Positions 16,752 to 26,114 of a DNA stretch of 59,095 bases are shown piece by piece (the stretch's first letter is position 1; the number at the start of each line of letters is the position of its first letter). The notes under the pieces are model-generated. The model made no database searches and was not told the origin of the DNA. It worked only from the letters and a program-made list of their open reading frames with translations. The position numbers and the translations under genes were made by a program. This DNA comes from Burkholderiaceae bacterium (lineage in GTDB: Bacteria > Pseudomonadota > Gammaproteobacteria > Burkholderiales > WYBJ01). Location of the stretch: assembly GCA_011525945.1 (NCBI GenBank), contig WYBJ01000191.1, forward strand, positions 1 through 59,095, read 5' to 3'.

Positions 16752-18272
16752 TTACGACGCGTCTCCGGCCAGCGCTTCCTTGCGTTTCGCCGTCACTGCC
16801 GGCAGCAGCATGACGACGAGGAAGACGACGGTGACGATGAGGAAGCCAAGGCTGATCGGGCGCGTGACGAACACGGTCGGATCGCCGCGCGATATCAGAA
16901 GCGCTCGTCGCAGGTTCTCCTCCATCAACGGGCCCAACACCACCGCCAGGATCAGCGGCGCGGGCTCGCACTGCAGCTTGAGGAACAGATACCCCAGCGC
17001 GCCGAATAGGATCATCATGTACAGATCGACCGAGGAATTGTTCAAGCTGTAGACGCCAATGGTCATGAATACCATGATGGCTGGAAATAACAGCCGGTAG
17101 GGCACTGTCAAGAGCTTCACCCACAGCCCGACCAGCGGCAGATTCAGGATCACCAGCATGGTGTTGCCGATGTACATACTCGCGATCAACCCCCAGAAGA
17201 GATCGGGGCGTTGCGTCATCACTTGCGGTCCCGGTGCGATACCCTGGATCGTCAGCGCACCGAGCATCAGCGCCATGGTGCCGCTGCCCGGTATGCCGAG
17301 TGTGAGCGTTGGAATGAATGCGCCCATCGCGGCGGCGTTGTTGGCCGCCTCGGGCCCCGCCACGCCTTCGATCGCGCCCTTGCCGAACAGCTCGGGACGC
17401 TTGGTGAGCTTCTTTTCCATCGCGTAGGTCGAAAACGCGGCGATGGTCGGTCCCGCACCCGGCAGAGCACCGAAGAACGCGCCCAGGGCGGTGCCGCGCA
17501 CGATCGGCTTCCAGGAAAGCTTCAAATCCTCCTTGGTCGGGTACAGGTGCTTCAATTTCTGAAATAGAAGATCGCGCTTACCCCCGCTCCCTTCCAGGTT
17601 CTTGACGATCTCGGCCACACCGAACAGTCCCATGGCGATCACCGAGAACGAGATGCCGTCGGTGAGCTCGGCGATGCCGAAAGAGAAGCGCGCCATGCCG
17701 GAATTGACGTCGGTGCCCACGATGCCGATGATGAGACCCAACAGGACCATCGCGAGGCTCTTCGACATCGAGCCATAGGCGAGTATCGAGGCGGCGATCA
17801 GGCCCATGACCATGAGCGAGAAATACTCGGCCGCACCGAATTCCAGCGCCAGCTCGGCGATCGGCGGCCCGAGTTGCGCGATCAGTATCGTTCCCACCGT
17901 GCCGGCGAAGAACGATCCGATCGCGGCGATCGCAAGCGCTGGTCCGGCGCGACCGGCCTTGGCCATTTCGTGGCCGTCGATGCAGGTCACGACCGATGCC
18001 GACTCGCCCGGCAACTTCACCAAAATGGCGGTCGTCGAGCCGCCATACTGGCAACCGTAATAGATGCCCGAGAGCATGATCAACGCCGGAATCGCAGGCA
18101 GGTTGAAGGTGATCGGCAGCAGCATCGCGATCGTCGCGAGCGGCCCGATACCGGGCAGCACCCCGATTGCCGTACCGAGCACCACGCCGATGAAGCAGTA
18201 CATGAGGTTGTGCAGGCTCAGTGCGACCGAGAAACCGAGGTAGAGATGTGGGAAAAGCTGGCTGAGGTCCAT
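16752..18272 (-). CDS. tctA: Tripartite tricarboxylate transporter permease, TctA family
   Basis: A 506-residue large membrane subunit with 11-12 hydrophobic segments. Family features include GVLPGIGPLATIAMLLP (about 37-53), YYGCQYGGSTTAIL and the second glycine-proline motif GALPGAGPTIAAF. It couples import of a carboxylate, delivered by a periplasmic TctC/Bug protein, to an ion gradient. It starts three bases after the tctB stop. No binding-protein gene is adjacent; two Bug-type genes lie 16-20 kb away in this window. Confidence 0.92.
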   Translation of the reverse strand: MDLSQLFPHLYLGFSVALSLHNLMYCFIGVVLGTAIGVLPGIGPLATIAMLLPITFNLPAIPALIMLSGIYYGCQYGGSTTAILVKLPGESASVVTCIDGHEMAKAGRAGPALAIAAIGSFFAGTVGTILIAQLGPPIAELALEFGAAEYFSLMVMGLIAASILAYGSMSKSLAMVLLGLIIGIVGTDVNSGMARFSFGIAELTDGISFSVIAMGLFGVAEIVKNLEGSGGKRDLLFQKLKHLYPTKEDLKLSWKPIVRGTALGAFFGALPGAGPTIAAFSTYAMEKKLTKRPELFGKGAIEGVAGPEAANNAAAMGAFIPTLTLGIPGSGTMALMLGALTIQGIAPGPQVMTQRPDLFWGLIASMYIGNTMLVILNLPLVGLWVKLLTVPYRLLFPAIMVFMTIGVYSLNNSSVDLYMMILFGALGYLFLKLQCEPAPLILAVVLGPLMEENLRRALLISRGDPTVFVTRPISLGFLIVTVVFLVVMLLPAVTAKRKEALAGDAS

Positions 18273-18275
18273 GAT

Positions 18276-18728
18276 CTAGTACCACCAGAACAGTTGATAT
18301 GGCAGACCGATGGCGTAAATGAACAAGCCGACCGCCCCGGCCACCAGCACGACGGCGAAGATCAGCAACTCGAGCCATCGGACCTTCTCCTGCCCCGACA
18401 ACGACGTGATGACGATCAGTGCAACCAGCGACGGGACGAAGCCGATGCGATCGATCAGAAACGCGAACGAAAGCACGCCTAGGCTCAGGACGATGAGCGG
18501 TTTGAACGCCCACGGCCCGATCGCATCGCTGCCTTTGAGCAGGCCTCGGCCGCCGATGCCCAGACCGAACAGGATCATCAGGATACCGAGGTAGTGGGGG
18601 AAATAACCCGGCCCCATCCGCATCGCGGTACCCATCGGGTAGTCGCGCGACATGTACACCGCCGCTGCGCCGAAGATGATGAACATCACCCCGGCCCAGA
18701 AATCGGTGTTGTTAGCCACCTTGCTCAT
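18276..18728 (-). CDS. tctB: Tripartite tricarboxylate transporter small subunit, TctB family
   Basis: A 150-residue protein with four hydrophobic segments, typical of the TctB/DUF1468 small membrane subunit. The motif GPGYFPHYLGILMILFGLG near residues 38-56 is characteristic. It is the first gene of the tctB-tctA pair, transcribed leftward, with AAGGAGAGGGG upstream of the ATG. The ligand depends on the missing binding protein. Confidence 0.88.
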   Translation of the reverse strand: MSKVANNTDFWAGVMFIIFGAAAVYMSRDYPMGTAMRMGPGYFPHYLGILMILFGLGIGGRGLLKGSDAIGPWAFKPLIVLSLGVLSFAFLIDRIGFVPSLVALIVITSLSGQEKVRWLELLIFAVVLVAGAVGLFIYAIGLPYQLFWWY

Positions 18729-18913
18729 TCGGTTTACCCCTCTCCTTGCGTTGTACTGAAACCGGAATGTTCAGGATCGCGGCCCGGAACGCTGCCACGT
18801 CGTAGGGCAGGCCAAAGCGGGGCCACGAACGCACTCGAGCCACGCCGCGCGCCTATAGCTTGTCGATATGCCTAGCGGGCCCATAAACGGATCGAGTTGC
18901 TTCATACATCGCC

Positions 18914-18939
18914 AATCGGTCAGTCCGAGATTACCGATT
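18914..18939. promoter_or_regulatory. Candidate operator: perfect 7-bp inverted repeat
   Basis: AATCGGT and ACCGATT are separated by 12 bases in the divergent region between tctB and the ElaB-like gene. The spacing would fit a dimeric regulator on one DNA face. The regulator is unknown. Confidence 0.35.
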
Positions 18940-18960
18940 CATTACAGCGAGCGCATCACC

Positions 18961-18986
18961 AAGAATACGTACGTAAGAATACTTAC
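18961..18986. promoter_or_regulatory. Direct and inverted repeat patch
   Basis: AAGAATAC occurs at 18961-18968 and again at 18975-18982. The second copy lies inside an inverted repeat GTAAG-AATA-CTTAC (18973-18986). The patch is AT-rich against a GC-rich background, so it is a plausible promoter or operator. Confidence 0.3.
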
Positions 18987-19258
18987 ACTAGACCCTGGTG
19001 TTGCCGATCCGATCGTGTCACTCAACATAGTCCGCCGGCGGTCTCATGACGATTCGTATCGCGCCGGCGGCCCCCGCCATGTCAATGGCGTAACGCATCG
19101 ATCGAAGCGGGCGTTCAACGCGCCGATTGCGCCGACGGCGCGAACGAGATCGACGAACCGTGTGGCGCACCGCGTCCCGGCCGGGCCCGACAGGAGCGTT
19201 TCGGGCACGAGGCATGCGCCTTACCCGAGTGACAGTCAGTTCGACGAGGAGATGAAGA

Positions 19259-19567
19259 ATGCAACCGAGTACGGTAGGTACGAAAATGGCGGGCGGCACG
19301 GAAAGTCCGGTCTCGCCGATGTCCGACAAGGCGCATGCGGGGATCGAGCGCTTGACGCAATCTGCGCATCACACGGTGGACCGCGTTGCGTCCGCAGCGT
19401 CGTCGGCAGCTGAGCGCGTGCGTCATGTCGGCGACAGCAAGTACGCTCACCTGGCGCAGAACTGGAAGGAGCAAACCTGTGCATACGTGCGTGCTCATCC
19501 CATGACTTCGGTGGGCATTGCCGCCGCCGCGGGTTACCTGGTGAGTCGTCTGACCCACTGGCGTTGA
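19259..19567 (+). CDS. ElaB/YqjD/DUF883-like membrane-anchored protein
   Basis: A 102-residue protein with an amphipathic, coiled-coil-prone middle (ERLTQSAHHTVDRVASAA) and one C-terminal hydrophobic anchor within HPMTSVGIAAAAGYLVSRL. This layout matches the ElaB/YqjD family, whose E. coli members attach to the inner membrane and bind ribosomes in stationary phase. GAGGAG lies before the ATG. It converges on the sensor-kinase gene 46 bases downstream. It stands alone, so regulation by stress or growth phase is inferred only from the family. Confidence 0.75.
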   Translation: MQPSTVGTKMAGGTESPVSPMSDKAHAGIERLTQSAHHTVDRVASAASSAAERVRHVGDSKYAHLAQNWKEQTCAYVRAHPMTSVGIAAAAGYLVSRLTHWR

Positions 19568-19613
19568 TCCGCCGGTGCGTTAGCTGGCGTACCAGGCAGC
19601 AAGAACTCGCACG

Positions 19614-21950
19614 TTATGAGGGATTGGATACGCGCCGCGGGCCGAGTTCGGCTACGTGGCCGGTTACGTCGAGCGAGGCATCGGTCGATCGTTGCGGCGG
19701 GATGTCGGCTTGCACTACGGGCAGTCGGATGGTGAAAGTAGTTCCTTTGCCGGTACCTTCGCTGACCGCCTGAACGCTGCCGGAGTGACTCTGTACCAGG
19801 TGACGCACGAGCGCCAAGCCTATGCCAAGTCCGCTGCGCGCGCGCCTCGCTCCGGCCTCGGCCTGTCGGAACGGCTCGAAGATATGCGGCAGCATTTCGG
19901 GCTCGATGCCAAGACCGTTGTCGGCGATGCGCACGACCGCCTCCGAATCTTCGCGGGCGAGACTGACCTGGATGCGCCCGCGCTGCGGTGTGAACTTGAT
20001 GGCGTTCACGAGCACATTGGCGAAGATCTGCTGCAGACGGTCGGCATCGGCCAGAACCGTTATGCCCTTCTCGAACGTCGCCTGCAGCTCGAGTTTCTTG
20101 CCCGCGGCCGACGGGCGTACCGACTCGATGGCCGCGTGCAGCACTGGCTCGAGCTCGGTCGGTCCGAGCTCGAGGCGCAGATTGCCGCGAATGATGCGCG
20201 ACATGTCGAGCAGATCGTCGATGAGTTGAGTCTGGGCCCGGGTGCTGCGTTCGATCACCTCGACGGCGTGCTTCTGTTGGCTCGTATCGAGGGTGCCGCC
20301 TTGCAGCAGCTGTACCCAGCCGTAAATCGCGTTGAGCGGAGCGCGCAGTTCGTGTGAGATCATCGCGACGAACTCGTCCTTGCTCTGACTCATCTGCTCG
20401 GCATCGTGTCGCGCCTGCTGCTCGCGCGCGAGCAGCGCCTCGCGCATGCGCTCGGTTTCGCGTGCGTGGGTCGCGTCGCGGAACACGAGCACGGTACCGA
20501 ACAGGCGACCATCCGCGGAATGGATCGGCGCGGCGCTGTACTGAATCGGCAGTTCGTAGCCGTTTCGAGCGACCAGTATCAGGTGCGAGCCGCCGTGGGC
20601 GTTGCCCTCCCGGTATACCCGGGCGACGGGGCTTTCCAGTGCCTCGCGGGTGCGATCGTCGATGAGCTGGAACACTTCGTCGATCGGTCGGCCGAGCGCA
20701 TCCGATTCTTTCCAGCCCGTCAGCGTTCGGGCCACTTCGTTGAGGATCGTCACGCGGCCCGAGGGGTCGGTCGCCAGCACCGCATCGGCAATGCTGCTCA
20801 GCGTGACGGCCATGCGTGCCTGGTTTCTTTCGCTCGTCTCGCGCGCTACCCGCTCGGCCTCGAGCGCGCGCTGGCGGTCGTGATCGGCCTCGTCGCGCTC
20901 GCGCAGGCGCCGTTCCTGGATCGCCTGCGCCTCGCGCAGACCGCCCCAGAGCTCCTCCAGCTCGACCAGGACCGAGGGTTGCGAGGAGAACTTATGGCCG
21001 CGCGCGAGCGACTTCGTGGCATCCGTGACAGCCGCGAGGTTGCGGATCAGGGCGCGGGCAAGCGCAAGCGCGATGGCCATCGCAGCAAGCAGGACCACGA
21101 ACGCGACGGCTGCGAGCAGCCAGAACGCATGCCGTATGGGCTGGTCGATCGTCTCGCTCGGTTGCGTCACGATCGCTGTCCATCCGGTGAGCGGCGAGTG
21201 ACTGAGCGCCGCGTATGCCGCGGTGCCGTTCGGCCTGCGCGCCTGCCAGGCGCCTTCTTCCATGCGGGCGGCTGCATCGACCAGCTCGGGGCTCGCAAGC
21301 TTTCCCACCATGCCGGGTTCGGAGCGCGTGCTGGCCACGATCCGCTTCGAGCCGTCGATCAAGGTTATGGCGCCCCCGGCCGGGGCTTCTTGGCGCGCGA
21401 GCAGACGTGCGAATGCCGCGGTACTGATCTGGGCCGCGAGCACGAATCGCAGCGACGCGTCGCGCATCACCGGCACCGCGACGGTCACGAAGCGCTGGCG
21501 GCTCGCTGCGTCCTCGAGCAGGTTCGACACCGCTGCGCGCCGGGTTTTCGTGACCGTGCCTGACCAAGGCTGGGTAAGCACGGCGCCGGCAGCCGTCGGA
21601 TAGGCGGTGTTGGCGAGTACCAGCCCGGTCGGATCGACCAGGATCAATCCCAGCCATCCCGGTTTTTGCCCCACCAAGCGCAGCGCCGTGTCGCGAAATC
21701 GTGCAAGCTGCCACGCATCGAAAATGTCGAGCGTGCTCATGACGTTCAGAGCGGCGATGGCGCTCTCGATTTCCTGCTCGACCGATATCGATATGGCGCG
21801 CGCGGTCTCGACATTACGGCGCTCGGCGTTGTGCACCTGCTCGTTCCAGAAGCGCAGCAGCAGGCTCGCTGTGAGCAGCGTGACCGGTACGATGGCCGCC
21901 AGCACCAGCAGCCCGAGCAGTAGCCGCAGCCTGATTTGTCGAATGCGCAT
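19614..21950 (-). CDS. Membrane sensor histidine kinase (Cache-like sensor, PAS, HisKA, HATPase)
   Basis: A 778-residue two-component sensor. An N-terminal membrane helix (about 7-31), a large periplasmic Cache-like domain and a second helix (about 275-300) are followed by a PAS domain (about 378-490). The HisKA motif ISHELRAP has phospho-acceptor His533. The ATPase domain ends with the DNGLGIEPEMLPHIFEPF and RSGLGIGLALV boxes. No receiver domain is fused. The start at 21950 is chosen because it sits just before the first helix; the frame runs 41 codons further upstream without a signal-like sequence. The cognate regulator is not adjacent; the NtrC-type regulator at 27432 is one candidate. 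Confidence 0.88.
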   Translation of the reverse strand: MRIRQIRLRLLLGLLVLAAIVPVTLLTASLLLRFWNEQVHNAERRNVETARAISISVEQEIESAIAALNVMSTLDIFDAWQLARFRDTALRLVGQKPGWLGLILVDPTGLVLANTAYPTAAGAVLTQPWSGTVTKTRRAAVSNLLEDAASRQRFVTVAVPVMRDASLRFVLAAQISTAAFARLLARQEAPAGGAITLIDGSKRIVASTRSEPGMVGKLASPELVDAAARMEEGAWQARRPNGTAAYAALSHSPLTGWTAIVTQPSETIDQPIRHAFWLLAAVAFVVLLAAMAIALALARALIRNLAAVTDATKSLARGHKFSSQPSVLVELEELWGGLREAQAIQERRLRERDEADHDRQRALEAERVARETSERNQARMAVTLSSIADAVLATDPSGRVTILNEVARTLTGWKESDALGRPIDEVFQLIDDRTREALESPVARVYREGNAHGGSHLILVARNGYELPIQYSAAPIHSADGRLFGTVLVFRDATHARETERMREALLAREQQARHDAEQMSQSKDEFVAMISHELRAPLNAIYGWVQLLQGGTLDTSQQKHAVEVIERSTRAQTQLIDDLLDMSRIIRGNLRLELGPTELEPVLHAAIESVRPSAAGKKLELQATFEKGITVLADADRLQQIFANVLVNAIKFTPQRGRIQVSLAREDSEAVVRIADNGLGIEPEMLPHIFEPFRQAEAGARRARSGLGIGLALVRHLVQSHSGSVQAVSEGTGKGTTFTIRLPVVQADIPPQRSTDASLDVTGHVAELGPRRVSNPS

Positions 21951-22203
21951 GGGACGCTTCCGCCACGACCCGCTCGCGCACCGTATGGCGCGGTGCAAAA
22001 AAACGAGACTGGCAACGGTACGGCCGGTTGCGGCGCGCAGCGAGCTTAGCACACGAATAGCGCTCGCTTGCACGCCGGCAACACGTCACCGCACCGATCC
22101 CGCGGCGCTCGCTGCCAACGCGTCCCGCCACTTTGCACGCCCCGGCGTGCGCGGCACAGCAGTTGCGTGCGCATCGGTGTCAACCCAACTGGAGGTCCGC
22201 ACA

Positions 22204-22698
22204 ATGAATCGCACGTCTTTCGTAGTCCTGGCGCTGGTCTCACCGATTGCCCTCGCGGGTGGAATCGCGCGAGCGCAGCCGTCCGAACAACCGGCTCGAA
22301 GCAACGCCAGCCAAAGCGCGGCCGGGGTGGCATTCACCAGCGGCGGGGTGGGTATCGCCGCACGCGAGCAACTCGCCGCGCATGCGAGTCAGTACAACTT
22401 GAAGCTCGTCTTCGCTTACGCCCCCGAGGGTGAATACCTGGCCGCGGTTCAGGTGGACATTGCCGATCAACGCGGCACCACGGTACTGTCGACCCTCACC
22501 GAGGGTCCGTGGTTGATGGCCAAGCTGCCCGCCGGTACCTACACGCTCAAGGCACGCTTCGGCGGCGTGACGCGCACGCAGCAGATTCACGCGGGGCCCG
22601 GCATGCAGCGGATCGTCGTGCGCTTCCCGGCGAGCGTCGAGCATCGGCTCGCGGGCGCCACGCCGGATCGCACGCGGGCGTCGGTCGCATCGCGCTGA
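22204..22698 (+). CDS. Secreted carboxypeptidase-regulatory-like protein
   Basis: A 164-residue protein with a Sec signal peptide (cleavage likely after GGIARAQ, about residue 24). The mature part looks like a single small beta-sandwich of the carboxypeptidase-regulatory type; LTEGPWLMAKLPAGTYTLKA is the typical core. Similar small periplasmic proteins occur across beta-proteobacteria without assigned function. GGAGG precedes the ATG at 22204. It is divergent from the sensor kinase and convergent with rpoN. Confidence 0.7.
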   Translation: MNRTSFVVLALVSPIALAGGIARAQPSEQPARSNASQSAAGVAFTSGGVGIAAREQLAAHASQYNLKLVFAYAPEGEYLAAVQVDIADQRGTTVLSTLTEGPWLMAKLPAGTYTLKARFGGVTRTQQIHAGPGMQRIVVRFPASVEHRLAGATPDRTRASVASR

Positions 22699-22871
22699 GC
22701 GTGGTGAGCGACCCGCGCAACTCGACGTGGGTCGCGTTCGCGCTGCGCGTGCGGCCAAATCACGCTAACGGCTCGACGCGCTGCCTGCGCACGCGCTCGG
22801 GTTCATGGCGAAGCGTCGTGCCGTTCGTGAATGTGCGCAAGTGCGTCCGGATCGGAGCGGGCACTCGCGCG

Positions 22872-24428
22872 TCAGACCGAAGGCGCGAGTACGCCTGGAG
22901 CGTCGAGTTTCTGCGCCTGTTGCTTGCGCTTGGACCAGCGCCGCTCGGAGGCGAGCGCTGCGATCGGGCGCGGCGGCGAAGATCGCAGCGGCTCGACGCC
23001 AGGGACCGACATGCGCCGCGCTTCCACCGAGGCGATGCGCAACGCCGTGCGATACTTGGCCACCGTGCGGCGTGCGACTTTGATCGAACGACTCGCAAGG
23101 ATGCGCGCGATCTGCACATCCGAAAGCGGATTGCGTGCGTCCTCGGCAGCGATCAGCTCGCGGATCAAGGCGCGAATCGCCGTCGAGGAGCAACTCGATC
23201 CGTCTTCCTCGTTGGTGAGCCGGCTGGAGAAAAACCGCTTGAGCTCGATCAGCCCGCTCGGCGTCTCCATGTACTTGTTGCTCGTCACGCGCGAGATCGT
23301 CGACGGATGCAACCCCAGCTCGCGCGCGACATCGCGCAGCATCAGCGGGCGCATCGCCAGTTCGCCCAGCTCGAGGAAGCGGCGCTGCCGGTCGACGATC
23401 ACCTGCGCCACGCGCTGGATGGTTTCGAAGCGCTGCTGCACGTTACGGATCAGCCAGCGAGCTTCCTGCAAGTGGCGCATCAGCGCGCCGTTACCCGTCC
23501 GGTCTCGCTGCAGGGCGTCGGCGTAGATGTGATTGATCTGGATGTTCGGCAAGGCCTGCGGGTGGATCGAGGCAATCCATTTGCCGTTGACCTTGCGTGC
23601 GATCACATCGGCCACGACGTAGCGCGCCTGCGACTCGCTGAACTGAGCGCCGGGCCTCGGGTTGAGCTTGCGGATGAGTATGTTCGCGCGCCGCACCGCT
23701 TCTTCGGTGACGTCGAGGTTGTGCGCGAGGCGCGCGGAATCGTGCAGGGCGAGCAGGTCGAGGTGCTCGCGTACGATGCGCTTGGCGACCTCGATATCGC
23801 CGCCGGCGCCGTCCAGCCGCTCGAGTTGCAGCGCGAGACATTCGGCCAGATTGCGCGCGCCGACGCCGGGCGGATCGAGGCTTTGCACCAGACGGATGGC
23901 CACGTCGACATCGCCGTTGCCGGCGGGATGACCCTGGGGCAGAGTCGATAACAGCTCTTCTGTTGTCTGACGCAGATAACCGTCGTCGTCCAGATCGTCG
24001 ATGACGGCCTCCACTACGAGGCGATCGTGATCGCTTAGGCGGCTGCCGGCGAGTTGCGCCACCAAGTGATCGCGCAACGTAACGCTCGGCGCATAGCCTT
24101 CGCCGATCGGGCGCTCGTCATCGTCACGCTTGGCCGATGCGCTCGTCCAGGGGTCGTGACCGTCGCCGTCTTCATCGCCTTCCGAGACGCTCACCGACGT
24201 CGGGGCCGGCTCCGCAGTGTCGTCCTCGACGACGGCGCCGGCTGAGGCCGTGGCCGGGTCCGACTGCGGCGCAGTCTCGGTTCGTTCCAGGAGGGGATTG
24301 TTTGCGAGCGCCTCTTCCACCTCGTGTTCGAGGTCGGCCGCGGACAACTGCAAAATCCGGATCGCCTGCACGATCTGCGGCGAAAGGGTCAGATGCTGGC
24401 TGGTGCGTAGTTGTAGGCTTTGGTGCAT
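22872..24428 (-). CDS. rpoN: RNA polymerase sigma-54 factor
   Basis: A 518-residue sigma-54. The N-terminal activator-interacting region has LRTSQHLTLSPQIVQAIRIL and the acidic/leucine segment; the core-binding domain follows. Next come the HTH region (VARELGLHPSTISRVTSNKY) and the RpoN box ARRTVAKYRT at 452-461. About 57 residues follow the box, where most family members have 15-20, so the C-terminus has an unusual basic extension. The ATG at 24428 has GGGAG upstream; an alternative start 13 codons earlier looks less likely. The usual lptB and hpf neighbours are absent. Confidence 0.95.
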   Translation of the reverse strand: MHQSLQLRTSQHLTLSPQIVQAIRILQLSAADLEHEVEEALANNPLLERTETAPQSDPATASAGAVVEDDTAEPAPTSVSVSEGDEDGDGHDPWTSASAKRDDDERPIGEGYAPSVTLRDHLVAQLAGSRLSDHDRLVVEAVIDDLDDDGYLRQTTEELLSTLPQGHPAGNGDVDVAIRLVQSLDPPGVGARNLAECLALQLERLDGAGGDIEVAKRIVREHLDLLALHDSARLAHNLDVTEEAVRRANILIRKLNPRPGAQFSESQARYVVADVIARKVNGKWIASIHPQALPNIQINHIYADALQRDRTGNGALMRHLQEARWLIRNVQQRFETIQRVAQVIVDRQRRFLELGELAMRPLMLRDVARELGLHPSTISRVTSNKYMETPSGLIELKRFFSSRLTNEEDGSSCSSTAIRALIRELIAAEDARNPLSDVQIARILASRSIKVARRTVAKYRTALRIASVEARRMSVPGVEPLRSSPPRPIAALASERRWSKRKQQAQKLDAPGVLAPSV

Positions 24429-24644
24429 GGCAGCTCCCGGGGCGACGTTGAGAGAGCGTATTTGCAAGACCCATGCCGAAGCACAAAAATTGCAGCAAGG
24501 AACGCAACCCGATGTTCGAACGAACGAAAGCGCACCCGCCGGAACCGCGCTAGAACGCCGGCAGGCGCCCTTGAGGCGTAAAGTCAGCCTCGGCCCGGAA
24601 AATAATGCGGGAAAGCGTAACAGGCGCGATACGCCGCACCGCGC

Positions 24645-25652
24645 TCAAAACGAGCCGCGCGTCCACGCGCCGATCAACGTGATCAGTTGGCTCACGTCGA
24701 CGGGCTTGCGCAAGTGAGCGTCGAAGCCGTGCGTGCGCGCGCGCTGCACGTCCTCGCTACGCGAGAATGCCGAAACAGCCACCGCCGGGACCGGAATCCA
24801 GGCGTTGTCCGCCTCCCAGGAGCGCACGCGCCACAGCAAGCTGTAGCCGTCCTCCGCTGGCATGGTGATGTCCGAGACGATGATGTCGGGTGTTCGTTCG
24901 CCGCGCGCGTAGAACGCGAACGCCGGTGCGGCGAGCCGGAATGCCGAGACGGTCGCCCCGGCCTGGCGCAGCGTGAGGGCGAGAAAGCCGAGCGCGTCGG
25001 GATCGTCCTCGATCAGCAGAACATGCGCGCCGTCCAGGCGCGCCGCGAGCGGTGCTGCGGTCCCGCTACGCGACCTCGCCACGGCTGGCTGCCTGACGGC
25101 ATGCGCCGGCAGTCGCACGAGCAGACTGGGTTGCATGCCGCGGCCGGCCGCACGCAGCACCATCGATCCGCCCTGCGATTCGACAAACTGGCGCGCCAAA
25201 GCCATTTCCAAGTCGAGCGGGGAATTCGCGTGATCGCCATGGCGCTTGGTTTCGGCGAGCGCGCGAGGATCGAGCCCTGCACCCGCCTGGGTGACGCGGA
25301 TATCGGCGCCAGCCGCGCTCGCGCTCGTGGCCGTCACGATCGGCGCTGCCGACGGATTGCGGCCATGAGCGGCATGAACCATCAAGTTCGCGAGCGCGCG
25401 CTCCAGCCGTGCGGCATCCACTTCCAGCACGCACGATGGTGATTCGTGCACGGTCTCGATTGGGGGCGCATACGCTCCGAGCGCGTGGCGCGCGAGGTTC
25501 GCCGCGTCTTCCACGAGGGCTTCGAGCGTGACGAGTCGCAGCTGCGCCGGTAACACGCGTTGCAAAGCGCCTGCGGCGTCGACGATGCGCTCGATGATCT
25601 GCGCTTGCATGAGCATGAGTGCCGGATTCAGGCCGCCACGGCGTGTACGCAT
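24645..25652 (-). CDS. Degenerate histidine kinase-like ATPase domain fused to a receiver domain
   Basis: A protein of about 335 residues. The first 185 resemble the second HisKA helix plus an ATPase domain, but the HisKA histidine is missing and the ATPase boxes are eroded: NLMVHAA for the N box and QAGAGLDP where DxGxG is expected. The last 120 residues form a well-conserved receiver with acidic LIEDDPD, phospho-acceptor Asp in VSDITMP, the VSAFS switch and RKP. It is therefore probably a phosphorylation-dependent adaptor rather than an active kinase. The start is uncertain (25652 or 25616); neither has a good ribosome-binding site. It lies 216 bases upstream of rpoN on the same strand. Confidence 0.65.
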   Translation of the reverse strand: MRTRRGGLNPALMLMQAQIIERIVDAAGALQRVLPAQLRLVTLEALVEDAANLARHALGAYAPPIETVHESPSCVLEVDAARLERALANLMVHAAHGRNPSAAPIVTATSASAAGADIRVTQAGAGLDPRALAETKRHGDHANSPLDLEMALARQFVESQGGSMVLRAAGRGMQPSLLVRLPAHAVRQPAVARSRSGTAAPLAARLDGAHVLLIEDDPDALGFLALTLRQAGATVSAFRLAAPAFAFYARGERTPDIIVSDITMPAEDGYSLLWRVRSWEADNAWIPVPAVAVSAFSRSEDVQRARTHGFDAHLRKPVDVSQLITLIGAWTRGSF

Positions 25653-25877
25653 GACTGGCTGCGGCGCAAGCGGCGTACCCGGTGTGCGGCGCGCCTCGAT
25701 CGGCTTGCGCGCGAGCTGGCGGCGGCGCTAGCGGCCGCGTTCCGGCGAACGGTAAATGGGCTCCTGACAGCGGCAATTCCGACCGCATCTGCCAGAGCGC
25801 TACCTTGATTTCATGTCGGATTTTCCTGGCATGGTTGCTGCTCTACCCGAGTTGAGGACACGCAGGAGGGCAGAAAC

Positions 25878-26114
25878 ATGGCAGACAAGCCGCAACGTCA
25901 GCACGAATCTCCGGTAGACGATCGTCAGTTGCTCGAAGCCATCGTGCTGCAACTCGTCCAGTACCGAGTCGCATACAGGCGTTTCGATCGGCGCCGGCGG
26001 TCGGTGGGTCTCGACTACCACTGTCGTAAGCTTATCGACCAGATCGCGTTGCGCAAATCACTGCTGCAACTTCTCGCTGCCGAAGCGCGTCGACGCGGCC
26101 CCGCGATTTCCTAG
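25878..26114 (+). CDS. Small basic protein of unknown function
   Basis: A 78-residue, arginine-rich, probably helical protein. AGGAGG at the correct distance before the ATG supports translation. RQLLEAIVLQLVQYRVAYRRF looks amphipathic. Its last 57 bases overlap the end of the convergent MscS-type gene. I do not recognise a family. It is listed because of the strong ribosome-binding site and the lack of a competing frame. Confidence 0.45.
   Translation: MADKPQRQHESPVDDRQLLEAIVLQLVQYRVAYRRFDRRRRSVGLDYHCRKLIDQIALRKSLLQLLAAEARRRGPAIS

Larger units (their letters stand above)
18729..19258. other. 530-base divergent intergenic region
   Basis: This separates tctB (leftward) from the ElaB/YqjD-like gene (rightward). 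A locally AT-richer patch around 18890-18995 holds two inverted repeats, listed separately. Frames crossing it show no family features. Nothing else was recognised. Confidence 0.45.

Noticed and set aside
25800..26021. Minus-strand 73-codon frame
   Set aside because: It has no good ribosome-binding site, and it overlaps the plus-strand small gene, which has AGGAGG at the right distance.
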